In this document: one piece after another, positions 12,971-23,456 of the stretch
Layout: each line of letters begins with the position of its first letter
Position numbering within the stretch: the first letter of the stretch is position 1
Source: Rutidosis leptorrhynchoides
Lineage: Eukaryota; Streptophyta; Magnoliopsida; Asterales; Asteraceae
Length of the DNA: 64,000 bases
Direction: 5' to 3'
Assembly (NCBI RefSeq): GCF_046630445.1
Contig: NC_092341.1
Coordinates: forward strand, 27,356,001-27,420,000
Notes under the pieces: model-generated
What the model was told of the DNA's origin: nothing
What the model saw: only the letters and a program-made list of their open reading frames with translations
Databases searched by the model: none
Made by a program: the position numbers and the translations under genes

Positions 12971-12986
12971 CCCACGAATTCGCGGG
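12971..12986 (+). other. Decayed Helitron 3' hairpin
   Basis: CCCACGAATTCGCGGG followed by CCTTAATG closely resembles the active-looking end at 17741-17763 (CCCGCGAATTCGCGGG, CATTAAG). It has one mismatch in the stem and no CTAG. It may mark an older end of the same Helitron that was bypassed. Confidence 0.4.
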
Positions 12987-13341
12987 CCTTAATGTTCTAT
13001 GTGAAGCATACAGAAGAAAAGGTCGAGGTTTCACTAATGTTGATTTGATTGACCAAATAAGATGAACGGTATTTAATGTTCTATGTGGTTTGATTGATGG
13101 GTAATTCTTTTGTTTTTTCACATATATGTAATTTTGTCACTTTACTGTGTCCCGTGCCATAGATGACAAAATGAGGCTGGTCAAACGTCAAATGCTTTGG
13201 GTAACGACCAACTTGTCACTTTTGGTCAAAATGTATCAATTTTGGTACGGGTTCAGTTGACCAAAAAAAAAAATCAATCTCATGCAAAGAATAGTATTTT
13301 AAAATGATAAAAGTTATGTTATTATCAAAGTCGTATAATCT

Positions 13342-13755
13342 TGGGTTTATATTTTAGGACTTAGGGTTTAGGGTTAGGGTTCAGAGTAGTTTTTAGGGTT
13401 TAGAGTTTAGGTTTAGTGTTGTGGGTTTAGATTTAAGGTTTAGAATTTTGTGTTTAGATTTATGGTTAAGGGTTTAGGTTAGGGTTTAGAGTTCAGATTT
13501 ACGGTTTTGGGTTTAGTTTTTAGGGTTTTAGATGTTAGGTTTGGGGCTTAGATTTAGGGTTTTGGGTTTAGTTTTTAGGGTTTAGATGTTAGGTTTTGAG
13601 TTTAGATTTAAGGTTTAAGGTTTAGGGTTTAGATTCTAGGGTTTATATTTTAGGGTTTAGGGTTAAGGTTCAGAGTTTTTAGGGTTTAGGATTTAGAGTT
13701 TAGGTTTAGCGTTTTGAGTTTGGGGTTAAGATTTAGGGTTTATTGTTTAGATTTA
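13342..13755 (+). repeat. Degenerate telomere-like (TTTAGGG) repeats, left block
   Basis: Dozens of imperfect copies of the plant telomere heptamer (GGGTTTA/AGGGTTT, with variants such as AGGTTTAGA and GAGTTTA). The array is too degenerate to be a working telomere and is best called an interstitial telomere-like repeat. The hAT element splits it; the other part is at 16954. Confidence 0.8.
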
Positions 13756-13763
13756 GGGCTTAA

Positions 13764-13790
13764 TATAGGTGCACAAAAACCGGATCCGGA
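13764..13790. repeat. hAT terminal inverted repeat, left, with 8-bp TSD before it
   Basis: Starts TATAGGTGCAC and runs into CCGGATCC. The target duplication GGGCTTAA is at 13756-13763. Confidence 0.85.
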
Positions 13791-14276
13791 CCGGATCCGG
13801 ATTTAAAAAAACCGGACAAAAAAAATCCGGATTTTTCCGGATCCAGTTCCGGTTCCGGATCCGGTTCTCGGGGTCGGTTTTTTTTCGGATTTTTTTTCGG
13901 AATCGGATTTTTTTCGGATCTCGACCGGATTTTTTTCGGACTAAGATCTTTGTCGGATTTTGTTTTTTACTGGTTATATTTTTACCGGTTCGATTTTTAT
14001 AACTTTTGAACAACAATAATATAATCAATATAAACAAAATATATAACGCTACAACAATTATAAATAATACAACAACATTTTTATTCAAATGATTAACCAC
14101 TAAAGATAATATAAATAACAATAACAATACATTTATTTGAACGATACAAGTTACAACTATAAGTATACAAAAGTTAATACATTATTCGAGCTTCGGCATG
14201 GCCATCACCCGATAATGTATTACGAGCAAAGTATATTGAGCTTCGGCATTGCCATCACCCATTATACATTACTCGA

Positions 14277-16490
14277 CTACTCGTCTTGCCTTCGTCGTTC
14301 GAAATAGTCTTCACTTGCTTCAAATTCGGGGTCATCAACCGCAAATGTTCGTTGGTAATTTGCAATATATTCTTCCATGTTAATGGGATCATATTCACCT
14401 TCCTCCACTTCGGTCTCGGTATTTCCTTCGGTTGATGAAGGTGATAATCCCGCTTCTATTTCTTCCATCTCTATAAAATCTTCAACGTCATTATCTAACG
14501 GACATTCTAATGACGTTTGATCTTGTATCCTATCTACCCCGTCCAAATAATCCTTCAAACATACGCATACTTCCACGGCTTGGGGGGTAAGTCTTGACCT
14601 TCTTTCCGAAATAATTCGACCGCTAAGAGAAAAAGCCGATTCGGAAGCTACGGTTGAGGCTTGAACGGCTAATAAGTCACGAACCATAGCGGATAATATT
14701 GGATAGGTGTCTTCTTTTGTTTTCCACCAAGCCAAAACATCAAAGTTGTGAAATTGTTCGGGATTCATGTTTAGTGCAAAGTTTCCAATTTTGTAATTTC
14801 CCAACTCGCTTGTGGGTGCCGATGTTCGGGCACGTTTTGAAGCGTCTTCACGTAATTGGTTAAAAAGAGTAATATTAAGGTCTCGGGCCCTTCGAGAAGA
14901 TGATCCGCTCTCAAATTGGTCAACAATTGGGTTTGATTGTCGACCATAAGTTGTTGCATAAATTGAAAATAATTGCTCAAAGGTGTCATTAAATGCGAAT
15001 ATTTGGTTGTTTATATAGTTGGGTTCGGCGTCTTCGGGACCATGAATACAATCCAAATTTTGATATATTGTTGTCATCAAAAGTTCCACCCCACTAAAAT
15101 TGATTTTCGGGTCAACAGCGGCCGCAAATAAAAAAACTTTGGGTATTGTTCCAAAATATTTTTTTAGTTTTTTTCTTATGTGAAAAACGGTTTGTCTAAA
15201 AATACGATTATTTGAGTTCGCAAATTCGTTAATTTTTTCCGTCATTATATAAAGTTGTTGTAAAACTAGTGAGCTAGTTGGGTAATAAACACCCGAAACT
15301 TTTGTCGTTGCCTCTTTAAAAACTTGTAAAAAATTTGTTAATGCTTCCAAGTCATCCCATTCGTCGTTATCAATCGGTTCGGAATATCCCTTTCTAATTA
15401 GTCTATTATTAAAACCGATTAAAGTTTCTTTTTGTCGTAATATATTTTCAAACATAAGACAAGTAGAATTCCACCTAGTATTATTATCAAAATAAGGACC
15501 TAACCAAGTGCCATTACAATTTTTAACAAAATTTTTATAGTTTTTATGTCGTTCGTTGCTCGTACGATATATCGTTACTAATAATTTTCTAAATTTATCT
15601 TTTAACGAACTACAATAAGTTAAACAATCTTGAACGGCCAAGTTTATAATATGAGCAACACAACGTGTATGTATAAACGCACCATTTAAAACCGGTTGCA
15701 TTCGTATTTTTAACATATCCATGGCACTAGTATTATTAGAAGCATTATCTAGCGAAATAGTAAAAACTTTATCGATTAAATTATATTCAGTCAAAGTGTC
15801 TTGTATAATTTTTCTTAAATTATTACCATTATGCGGATAAGCAAATAATTTAAAAGCGATTGTCCGTTTCATTAATAACCACGAATCGGGATGGAACCAA
15901 TGAGCGGTAACGGCTAAATAAGAATTTGCCGTTCCGTGTGGTGCGGTCCAAACATCACAAGTTATAGAAACTTTATGTTTATATGTTCGAAAACCTTCAA
16001 TTATATCATTTTTAGCTTTTTTCCATAATTTAAAAGCGTCACGTCTAAGAGTAGTACGACTTACATTGTCATATCGCGGTTGTAGTCGGTTGCGAATTAG
16101 CTCCGTAAGCTTTGGATTGTCGAAGTGGTTGAAAGGAAGCCCTTGTTGAATGACAAACCTTGCCAAATCTTGACGAAGAGCTTCTTGATCGTATACAAAA
16201 ATCGAACCATCCCGACCAAGTGTAGGTTGTGTCGGGTCTTGAGCGGCCCCCGAACAACTTTTTGCAAGATGTTTTCTTAAAGTAGAGTTACCCGAAACAC
16301 CTAGGAACTTACCACATCTCTTGCAACGAGCTTTTTCTTGATTATCGGTCATCACGCACAAGTCGAAATTAGCCCAAACGTCGCCTTTACGACTCGTATT
16401 TTTGATCGTACGAACATCGTTGTTGGTATAACGTTGTGAAGATTGGGCAACGGAAGCGGCATCGGAAGCGGATGCTTGTGAGTTATCCAT
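14277..16490 (-). CDS. hAT transposase (Ac-like, BED zinc finger)
   Basis: A 737-residue uninterrupted protein. An N-terminal BED-type zinc finger spans about residues 37-80 (W39, C56xxC59, H74 and C79), the DNA-binding part. The RNase H-like catalytic core has D179 (in CDVW), D248 (in LDNASNN) and E617 (in ASESAFS), matching the hAT D-D-E triad, with a CxxH (C277, H280) motif between. The C-terminal hAT dimerisation region covers about 580-650 (ending SRLTPQAVEVCVCLKDYL), followed by an acidic tail. The start at 16490 gives the complete BED finger and lies 455 bases from the element end. Length is typical for the family. A domesticated transposase is unlikely because intact terminal repeats and a target duplication surround it. 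Confidence 0.95.
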   Translation of the reverse strand: MDNSQASASDAASVAQSSQRYTNNDVRTIKNTSRKGDVWANFDLCVMTDNQEKARCKRCGKFLGVSGNSTLRKHLAKSCSGAAQDPTQPTLGRDGSIFVYDQEALRQDLARFVIQQGLPFNHFDNPKLTELIRNRLQPRYDNVSRTTLRRDAFKLWKKAKNDIIEGFRTYKHKVSITCDVWTAPHGTANSYLAVTAHWFHPDSWLLMKRTIAFKLFAYPHNGNNLRKIIQDTLTEYNLIDKVFTISLDNASNNTSAMDMLKIRMQPVLNGAFIHTRCVAHIINLAVQDCLTYCSSLKDKFRKLLVTIYRTSNERHKNYKNFVKNCNGTWLGPYFDNNTRWNSTCLMFENILRQKETLIGFNNRLIRKGYSEPIDNDEWDDLEALTNFLQVFKEATTKVSGVYYPTSSLVLQQLYIMTEKINEFANSNNRIFRQTVFHIRKKLKKYFGTIPKVFLFAAAVDPKINFSGVELLMTTIYQNLDCIHGPEDAEPNYINNQIFAFNDTFEQLFSIYATTYGRQSNPIVDQFESGSSSRRARDLNITLFNQLREDASKRARTSAPTSELGNYKIGNFALNMNPEQFHNFDVLAWWKTKEDTYPILSAMVRDLLAVQASTVASESAFSLSGRIISERRSRLTPQAVEVCVCLKDYLDGVDRIQDQTSLECPLDNDVEDFIEMEEIEAGLSPSSTEGNTETEVEEGEYDPINMEEYIANYQRTFAVDDPEFEASEDYFERRRQDE

Positions 16491-16703
16491 TATAGGATTA
16501 GTAAGTAGAGTTTAGTGAGTAATTATAGTGTAATTATAGAGTTTTTTGAGATTTAGAGAGAATAGAGAGAATTAGATGGTGTGTTTTCAACCAAAACCCA
16601 ATACCATCTATTTATACTACACTTGAAGGGGTAAAATGGTCAAAAAAAGTTCAAAAAACTGCAAAAAAAACGCTCCAAACGGCTAGTTTTTTTTTGATTT
16701 TCG

Positions 16704-16742
<39 letters not shown>

Positions 16743-16919
16743 GGTTTTTATCCGGTTTTCAAAAATCCGGATAAAATCCGGTTTTTATCCGGTATTTATC
16801 CGGTTCTGGGGCAACGGCTAGATCCGGTCGGATCCGGATCGGATCCAGGAACCGGATCCGGTTCTGACAGGATCCGGATCTGACAAGATCCGGTTTCGGA
16901 TTTTTTTCGGATTTTTTTC

Positions 16920-16945
16920 GGATCCGGTTTTTTTGTTCACCTGTA
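16920..16945. repeat. hAT terminal inverted repeat, right, with 8-bp TSD after it
   Basis: Ends GTTCACCTGTA, complementary to the left end with about two differences. The target duplication GGGCTTAA is at 16946-16953. Confidence 0.85.
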
Positions 16946-16953
16946 GGGCTTAA

Positions 16954-17205
16954 GGTTCAGATTTAGGGTTTTGGGTTTAGTTTTAAGGGTTTAGATGTTA
17001 GGTTTCAGGTTTAGATTTAGGGTTTAGATTATAGGGCTTAGGGTTTTGGGTTAGAGTTTAGAGTTTTTAGAGTTTAGATGTTTGGGTTTAGATTTAGAGT
17101 TTAGACTTTAGATTTAGGGTTTAGGGTTTAAATTTAGGGTTTAGTGTTTAGGCTTGGGTTTAGGATTTAAATTATAGGGTTTAGATTTTAGGGTTTAGGT
17201 CTAAT
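16954..17205 (+). repeat. Degenerate telomere-like repeats, right block
   Basis: Continues the left block across the hAT insertion: joining 13763 to 16954 restores an uninterrupted array of TTTAGGG-like units. Confidence 0.8.
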
Positions 17206-17740
17206 TTACGATAATAAAACCCTAGCTTCTTCTCCCCAATATTGACACTAGCAACACAAATTTATGGATTAATTCTTTTATGGATTAACACAAATTTAGG
17301 GTTTAGGTTCATGTGATATGGATTAATTCTTTTGTTTTTTATGTTATTAACAATTCTAAATATAAATATGATTTGTGATATAGTGTGTTTTAGCTTTTAC
17401 ATTAATCAATATGGATATAAGTATGGATCTTTGGTATAGTTATACGTAGCATCAATATGGATATAAATTGAGACTTCGAGTGAGGAAGGAATTTCAAATC
17501 ATCAAATGTCGCTATCTTTACATCAACACGTCAAGAGATTGGAAGCGTGAAATAATCTATAGGAAACAAGACCTAAGTTTAAGAATTAGACTTGCATTTA
17601 TGGATTTATTTGTTATCTTTTGCTCAACAACTATATAGCAATATTCTATAATTGTCTCCGTTACTGAAAACTACGCAAATAATATAATGTTTCACATTAA
17701 GTATTTTCTAACGAATGCTTGCTTAGTCCCATAAAGTAAT

Positions 17741-17767
17741 CCCGCGAATTCGCGGGCATTAAGCTAG
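17741..17767 (+). other. Helitron 3' terminus: perfect 16-base hairpin plus CTAG
   Basis: CCCGCGAATTCGCGGG is a perfect palindrome, followed by CATTAAG, then CTAG and T. This is the clearest Helitron end in the window. Confidence 0.8.
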
Positions 17768-17838
17768 TAATTATAATTATTATATATTATAAATTATATA
17801 TTCCTTAAACAAATGTGATTAATAAAAAGAAATTGATA

Positions 17839-17945
17839 TGTACACAACTCAAAATTATTATGTACACAACCTTGATGCTTTACAATATTATACTGTACAA
17901 TACTATAAAATATTTTGTTTGTGTATATATTTTAAGTTGTGTACA
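17839..17945. mobile_element. Small MITE-like inverted-repeat element
   Basis: TGTACACAACTCAAAAT at the left and its near-complement (ATTTTAAGTTGTGTACA) at the right enclose 107 bp of AT-rich sequence, about 250 bases upstream of the DCN1-like start codon. No target duplication is evident, so this remains a candidate. It may contribute to the gene's promoter region. Confidence 0.4.
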
Positions 17946-18192
17946 TCATCACCCTTAATAATAAAATAAAAGTACTCGTAATTAGTTTCCAACAAGGTAT
18001 CAAAGAGCTTGACAACCGACCATCGTATCTCACCAGTCAAAACCTTCCGCACCCATCGGTCTACGTTATCCCCGATCATCTTCATCTCCAACAAACCCCT
18101 ATTTTATCACTTATTAAATTTAAATCTATCTATTGTTACAGTAAATTTTATCTAATTATCCTAATTAATTTCAAACTCAATTTAAATTGAAG

Positions 18193-21100
18193 ATGCGTCG
18201 TGGTTCTTCGAAAAAAGGCCCTGCTAATTCCACCACCTCATCCACTAATTCTTCCGCCATGGATCTCTTTCGCTCTGGTATTCATCTAATTTCACTTTGA
18301 TTAATTTCAATTTTACGATGACTAGGTTTTTTGTTATTAATTAATTTTTAGTTGTGTATTTAATTCGACGTTTTCATTCGATTCGAGGTTTAATTTAGGT
18401 GCACGTTATCTATCTAAATCTTTGAAATTAGTTTTAATTGAATTTTCATATTTAATTTAATTTTAATATTAATATTAATTCAACTGACTAAAGCTAGGTT
18501 GTTGTTGAGATGGTAATTCACATGATGTGCTTTAAGCTTCAATAGAATAATTTACATAACAGAATATATATGTGCATATGTATATGTGTATTTAATTCAC
18601 AATATAATGATGCTGCTGATCCCTCAGAAGACATGCAGTACCACATAACCATGAAGAATGCAAATTTGTTTGTTACAACTTGTATCTGATTTGTACTGGT
18701 GTACTGAAACAATATTTTTGAGAATAAGGTATCAAGTCATTGTATTTGTATATGATAGTTGATCAAGCGGATTCCGTATGGAACAATATTTTTGCTCTTC
18801 GGCAACTGTGTAGCTTGATCACGATCTTGAATCTGCGAGGGTGGCTAAACAATCAATCGAGTAAATCCAACTAAGTTGAATGCTTGATGTTTTCTTCTTG
18901 ATTCTTGTTGATACCTATTTCCAGCCAGCGGCTTACAAGTATTACAAGTATTACAAGTATATTAGTACAAAACTGGAACTTCTTAGCGTGATGATTTCCG
19001 GTTGATGTTTGACCTGGATCATGGTCCGAAACCGTGGGTGGCTTAATCAATCTTGCGGAACTAAACTGAGAGTTGGTCCGTCTAGCGTTATGTGGCTAAG
19101 TCTTCAAGTTCTAGAGTGAGAAAGTATTGTGTGAGAGAATTTGTCACAAGTTCAAATAAGTTCAAATGCCTGGGAAAGTGATGGCCCATGTGTACTATTT
19201 ATAGGCATAGGAGCTCCTGGATGTTTGGAGACACGTGTCGGTTTATGATTGATTGATTTGTGCGAAAAGTGCGTAATTGACTTTATGCTTTATGCTGACG
19301 TGGCATGTTTGCTGCTCATGTGTTTTATGTTTAGATATTTAGGGCTTATGTATTGTTTAGCAGCCTACAGGGATCACGCAAAACGTTGTGTGGCCTAATT
19401 TTGTAATTTATTATGTTCTCCTTGTTTGATGGAAAACGTTGAACGGATGTAAATAGGAAATGCCTTCTAACACCAATTTTATGCCGTCTAAGCGTCTTCT
19501 CCGTCTTGACATGGCCTTTTTATGCGTGCGAACCATAGTGCGCACCAACAATTCTAGAGAGAGAAAATGTGTGGAGAGAGAAAGTGTGTTTAGAAGACCA
19601 ATATTGTTTATGGGTACTATCCGGAGGGCGTTTAGTCAAAATATTATTATGTACCATATAATGTGAAATTTTTTTAATGGTTGGTTGTTTTGTATGTTCG
19701 TCGCGTATTTATTATTTGAAATCATCCATATCATAGTTTGATTTAATACTTACTTATAGAGTTAATCATTTTGTCTTCAGCTTCAGGTAAAGCTGCAACT
19801 AAAGAGTTGGAACGCATTGATCAGCTGTTCTATACATATGCGAATGAGTCTTCTGGAATGATTGAGTAAGTGCTATATGTAATATTCTGTATATAATTAT
19901 ATTTATTCTTTACTTCTTTTACGTATTCGTCATTTGTTTTGTCGTATTTTACACATTTTTTTTAACAGCCCCGAAGGAATAGAGCATCTCTGTACTGACT
20001 TACAAGTCGAACATACAGATGTACGGATATTAATGCTTGCTTGGTACGTTTCATCGATCACAAGTTTACATCACTTTTATTTTTGTTTTAATATCATTTT
20101 GTCACTTACAAATTTCGATTGGTTTTGTAACTTTCAGGAAAATGCAGTCTGAAAAACAGGGATACTTCACCTTGGTAATATAATATTTTTATTTTCAATT
20201 TATCTTCAAGCTTACTCTGTTCTACATTTATTGAATATGTACTGTAATTAAATTGTTTAAATCGGTAATTATTTATAGGAAGAGTGGCGAAAAGGTCTTA
20301 AAGCATTACGGGCTGATACTATAGTGAAGTTAAAGAAGGCACTACCTGAGCTGGAGAATGAGGTATTTCAACATATTATTATTTTTCGTGTTTTTTTGGG
20401 TAGATTAAGAAATATTTTCGTATTGATAACATGAATGTTTGTTTACTTTTCTTGAAAAAGGTCCGCAGGCCGTCAAATTACATCGAGTTCTATACTTATG
20501 CATTCCGATATTGCCTAACAGGTATAATAAACATTTGACAAAATATTGTTCAATATTACATAAATTTAAATTTAAATAATGTCAACTTCATTTGATTATT
20601 TGCTTATAAATAATGTTTATCTGTTTTTTATTGGTTATGTAGAGGAGAAGCAAAAGAGCATAGATATTGAGAGCATATGTGAACTATTGGAGCTTGTTTT
20701 GGGGTCACAGTTTCCTCAACAGGTTGATTTGTTCATTCAGTATCTAAGGGTGAGCCTTGAGTTCCTTTGTTATCTTATGTATCTCTATATATGTGTATGT
20801 GTGTGTGTGTGTGCAAATATGAAAATACGAAAAGTGATACGTGTTAATGTGTTATTGTTTTTGGCCATTTTACAGACACAGATTGATTACAAAGTCATAA
20901 ACATGGATCAGTGGATGGGGTTTTATAGATTTTGCAATGAGGTAATTCAACCTTAAGTTATCATTTCTCGTTTGTGTTTATTACTTTTTTTTAGTACAAG
21001 TTGAATAAGGTCGGGTTGAACTGACTAATGTGTCAAACATAAATACAGAATTATATTAATTTTCTTATTTGATGAACAAAATATATGAGGGTTTTATGTG

Positions 21101-21279
21101 TAAAAATACAGTTTGGGCAACTTTTAACCCATTTCCTCTTTAGCTAATCGTTTTATATGACTTTAATCATTAAAGATAAAACGTAAATCAAATCAACCAA
21201 TTAAACGTAAATTGGTTGTAGATGCTACTTTTATTTAACAAGATTTATATACGGACTCCAAAGGTCTAATTATTATCAT

Positions 21280-21311
<32 letters not shown>

Positions 21312-21411
21312 ACAGATAAGTTTTCCAGATTTCAACAATTATGATGAAGAACTTGCTTGGCCCTTGATTCTGGACAACTTTGTTGACTGGGTGAAGTCAA
21401 AACATCGCTGA
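18193..21411 (+). CDS. DCN1-like cullin neddylation factor (DCUN1/PONY domain)
   Basis: Nine exons with canonical GT-AG borders: 18193-18277, 19781-19865, 19969-20043, 20138-20174, 20279-20362, 20461-20521, 20643-20749, 20876-20941 and 21316-21411, giving 231 residues. The protein starts [17 protein letters not shown], close to Arabidopsis DCN1-like proteins of the At3g12760 type. A basic, Ser/Thr-rich N terminus is followed by the EF-hand-like and potentiating-neddylation (PONY) domain from about residue 38 to the end. Signature stretches are [69 protein letters not shown] and [15 protein letters not shown]. Family members act as E3-type scaffolds that help transfer NEDD8/RUB1 from the E2 to cullins. 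Intron 1 is long (1.5 kb). Exon 2 has two acceptors six bases apart (TCTTCAG|CTTCAG). Intron 8 ends in a long T run. No break is seen; it looks functional. Confidence 0.95.
18278..19780 (+). other. Intron 1 of the DCN1-like gene
   Basis: 1503 bp. The middle (about 18700-19670) is less AT-rich than the intron ends and contains AACAATATTTTTG twice (18707 and 18782), a TATTTATA motif at 19197 and a short open stretch at 19460-19666. This suggests an old inserted repeat, but I could not define its ends or family. Confidence 0.35.
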
Positions 21412-23456
21412 TGCAAAGTCAAATTATTGACCAAGTATTTGTGTTGTTGCCAATAGAGGCCGAACTCTTCGGCAGCTTCATTAGTCTTATCGTCTCAATT
21501 GATGTGCAATATGCTGCAGAAACAAGTAAACAACTCATATGTTGCATTAAAAACATCCCCTCTGTTTATCATCAACATTTGTATTTACATTTACAGGAAA
21601 AAGAGTGTTTCTTTATAATACACAAATGGAGGACTACAATCAACAGTTGCCCATTTATTTGTGTATAGATGGATTCCGGTTATGTTTAATCTCAATTCAA
21701 GCAGGTAAAATTCACAATAACTAGTTGTAAGTTGAAAAAATCTACACATAATCGTTTCTAAAGTTCGTTTCTTTAAACACAAGTGATTAGGGTCAACCCG
21801 GACGCAAAGTTACTAAACCCGTCCGTTTTGACATTACCTAACCCGTTTGTTCGACAGGGCAGCTTTCAGCCCTTGTATTATACAGCTTACAAAAAGGGAC
21901 CCATCCATCCAACATTTGTGTAGTCTATTTAGACAAGAATTGATATTGGTCTTTAAATTCTTGTGACTGTATCTTGAAAGACCAGAGGCGAAGTCAAGAT
22001 TTACAGATGGGGTGGCTTATTCGTTAATCGGATGATCACAAAAAAAAAAAAAAAAAAAAAACTATATTAACAAGCCATAACATTATATTTGATATTTGAG
22101 ATTTAAGGGACGCTTACAATTATTTGAGCATAATAATACAAATGAAACTTATGTCTCGATTGGGCTTTAGTCACTTGCCAATGATCATCAAGGCATATGG
22201 ACCAAAGGAATCCTATGTTGAATACCATTAGGTTTGGTGTGGGTCATGTTACATGTACTATTGGGACCTACAGGGTCTTGTGGGTCCAGTTACAGATAGT
22301 TTTTGAATTTGCAAAAGTAAAAAAAGCAAGAAAAAAGGAGACAAATCATTTGGATGGTGGGTAACCTATAAAAGATGTATCTTTTGTGATCAAATATTGT
22401 TCTTTCTTAACCACCGGGTTCTGTGAAGTAGTTAGGGTTTACCCTTTCAAAGTAAAAGTCGAGCTTTCGAATCCAAAAAGTTAAAAAAATTAATTCCCTC
22501 ATGGTCACATAGGCGATGACTCTGGACTGCCCGCAAAGCGGGTAGTCGTGCGGGTAGTCGCCCTAGAATATGTTAGAATTAGTCAGCTCACAAAGCGAGT
22601 CAGATATACCAAAAAGGTACTATATTGTTCTTTCTTAAATGCTCTTATTCTGTGCTATTATTATTATGTGTTGGTCCCTCCTCCATGAAGGAATAGTATC
22701 CATTCTTCATGATTCTTCCCAATAGTGGGTGAAATTCATTGCTAGTGGATACATCCTTAAATATTCCCAAATTCCATATTTTAGTATCATCAATGAAGAA
22801 TGATTGAGCAAAGTTTCATGTTGTGTTGTGCACTCATAAAGGAAACTATTTATACCGTTTCTTTGCTCGAAAAGTTGTTACGTTGTGTAGCCGATGTTGA
22901 CATTAGATCAATTTGTGAATTGTTTAAGCTTTATACAGAGTCCAATACATGTTAGCTTATACTATAATGTTTCAACTTGTATTCTAAATGTCGCATTCAT
23001 TTCTGTTACATCATCAACTAGATTTCTTTTCGTATATTTGAAAACGGGACACAAATAACCAATCACAACAATAATGCTCGACCATATGATGTGAGTGAAT
23101 GAACAATTCAAGAGTTGAGTCGACGTAAAGGACAAACTAGACTAAATCGTATGTGTTTATCCCCGTCTTTATCAGGTAAACAGTGTCTGGTACCGCACTA
23201 TCTTGATAGAGAAATTCGCCTAATTAACAGACCCACCAAATATTGCAAATATCAAGGCTCGACCAAAACTCTTGAAACAAATTGAAGCATTCTTTTATAT
23301 TGTATTGAAGATTCAACTCTTGTTAGGTGACACAGTTGTAATGAATGATTATTAGACACAACTAGAAAGCCACAAATTGATACATGACAAGAGTATGCCA
23401 AATAATCAAATGAACAGAAGTTCACTTATATTAAAAAATTGGCATAAAAAAATCTG
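21412..23456. other. Intergenic region between the DCN1-like and DeSI-like genes (3' to 3')
   Basis: Both genes point towards this region, so it holds two 3' UTRs. The first part (to about 21970) is likely the DCN1-like 3' UTR. An A run lies at 22040-22060. A possible SINE is listed separately. Nothing else here can be supported as a gene. Confidence 0.5.
22425..22620 (+). mobile_element. Possible tRNA-derived SINE
   Basis: GTAGTTAGGGTTTACC (A-box-like) is followed 20-30 bases later by GAGCTTTCGAATCC (B-box-like). Then comes a GC-richer body with repeated GCGGGTAGTCG motifs and paired GCTCACAAAGCGAGTC. No clear tail or target duplication was found. Weak call. Confidence 0.25.

Larger units (their letters stand above)
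13764..16945 (-). mobile_element. hAT DNA transposon, apparently complete
   Basis: The ends are inverted copies: TATAGGTGCACAAAAA-CCGG on the left and TACAGGTGAACAAAAAAACCGG (reverse-complemented, first bases) on the right. Both ends are flanked by the same 8-bp target duplication GGGCTTAA (13756-13763 and 16946-16953), the hAT signature. Subterminal regions (13785-13990 and 16738-16935) are packed with CCGGAT/ATCCGG motifs, the usual arrangement of transposase-binding sites in this superfamily. One uninterrupted transposase ORF fills the middle. Length is 3182 bp. It could be autonomous. Confidence 0.92.
9877..17767 (+). mobile_element. Helitron 2 with captured kinase exon and telomere-like block
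   Basis: The 3' end is a textbook Helitron terminus (hairpin CCCGCGAATTCGCGGG, CATTAAG, CTAG at 17764-17767, then T). A matching 5' end is proposed at 9877 (A|TCTATCTATTC). Outside both proposed ends the flanks continue the same AATTAT-type repeat (…ATAATTATAA | TAATTATAATTATT…), as expected for an insertion between A and T. Inside are an exon-like 5' region, a receptor-like kinase exon relic, a decayed copy of the 3' hairpin (12971), degenerate telomere-like repeats and a later hAT insertion. No Rep/helicase is present. The 5' end is inferred. Confidence 0.5.

Noticed and set aside
13342-13755. True telomere or chromosome end
   Set aside because: The repeats are strongly degenerate, and unique genes and transposons continue on both sides.
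13753-14127. Arg/Lys/Phe-rich frames at the hAT left end on both strands
   Set aside because: They come from the CCGGAT-rich subterminal repeats; composition follows the repeat, not a protein.
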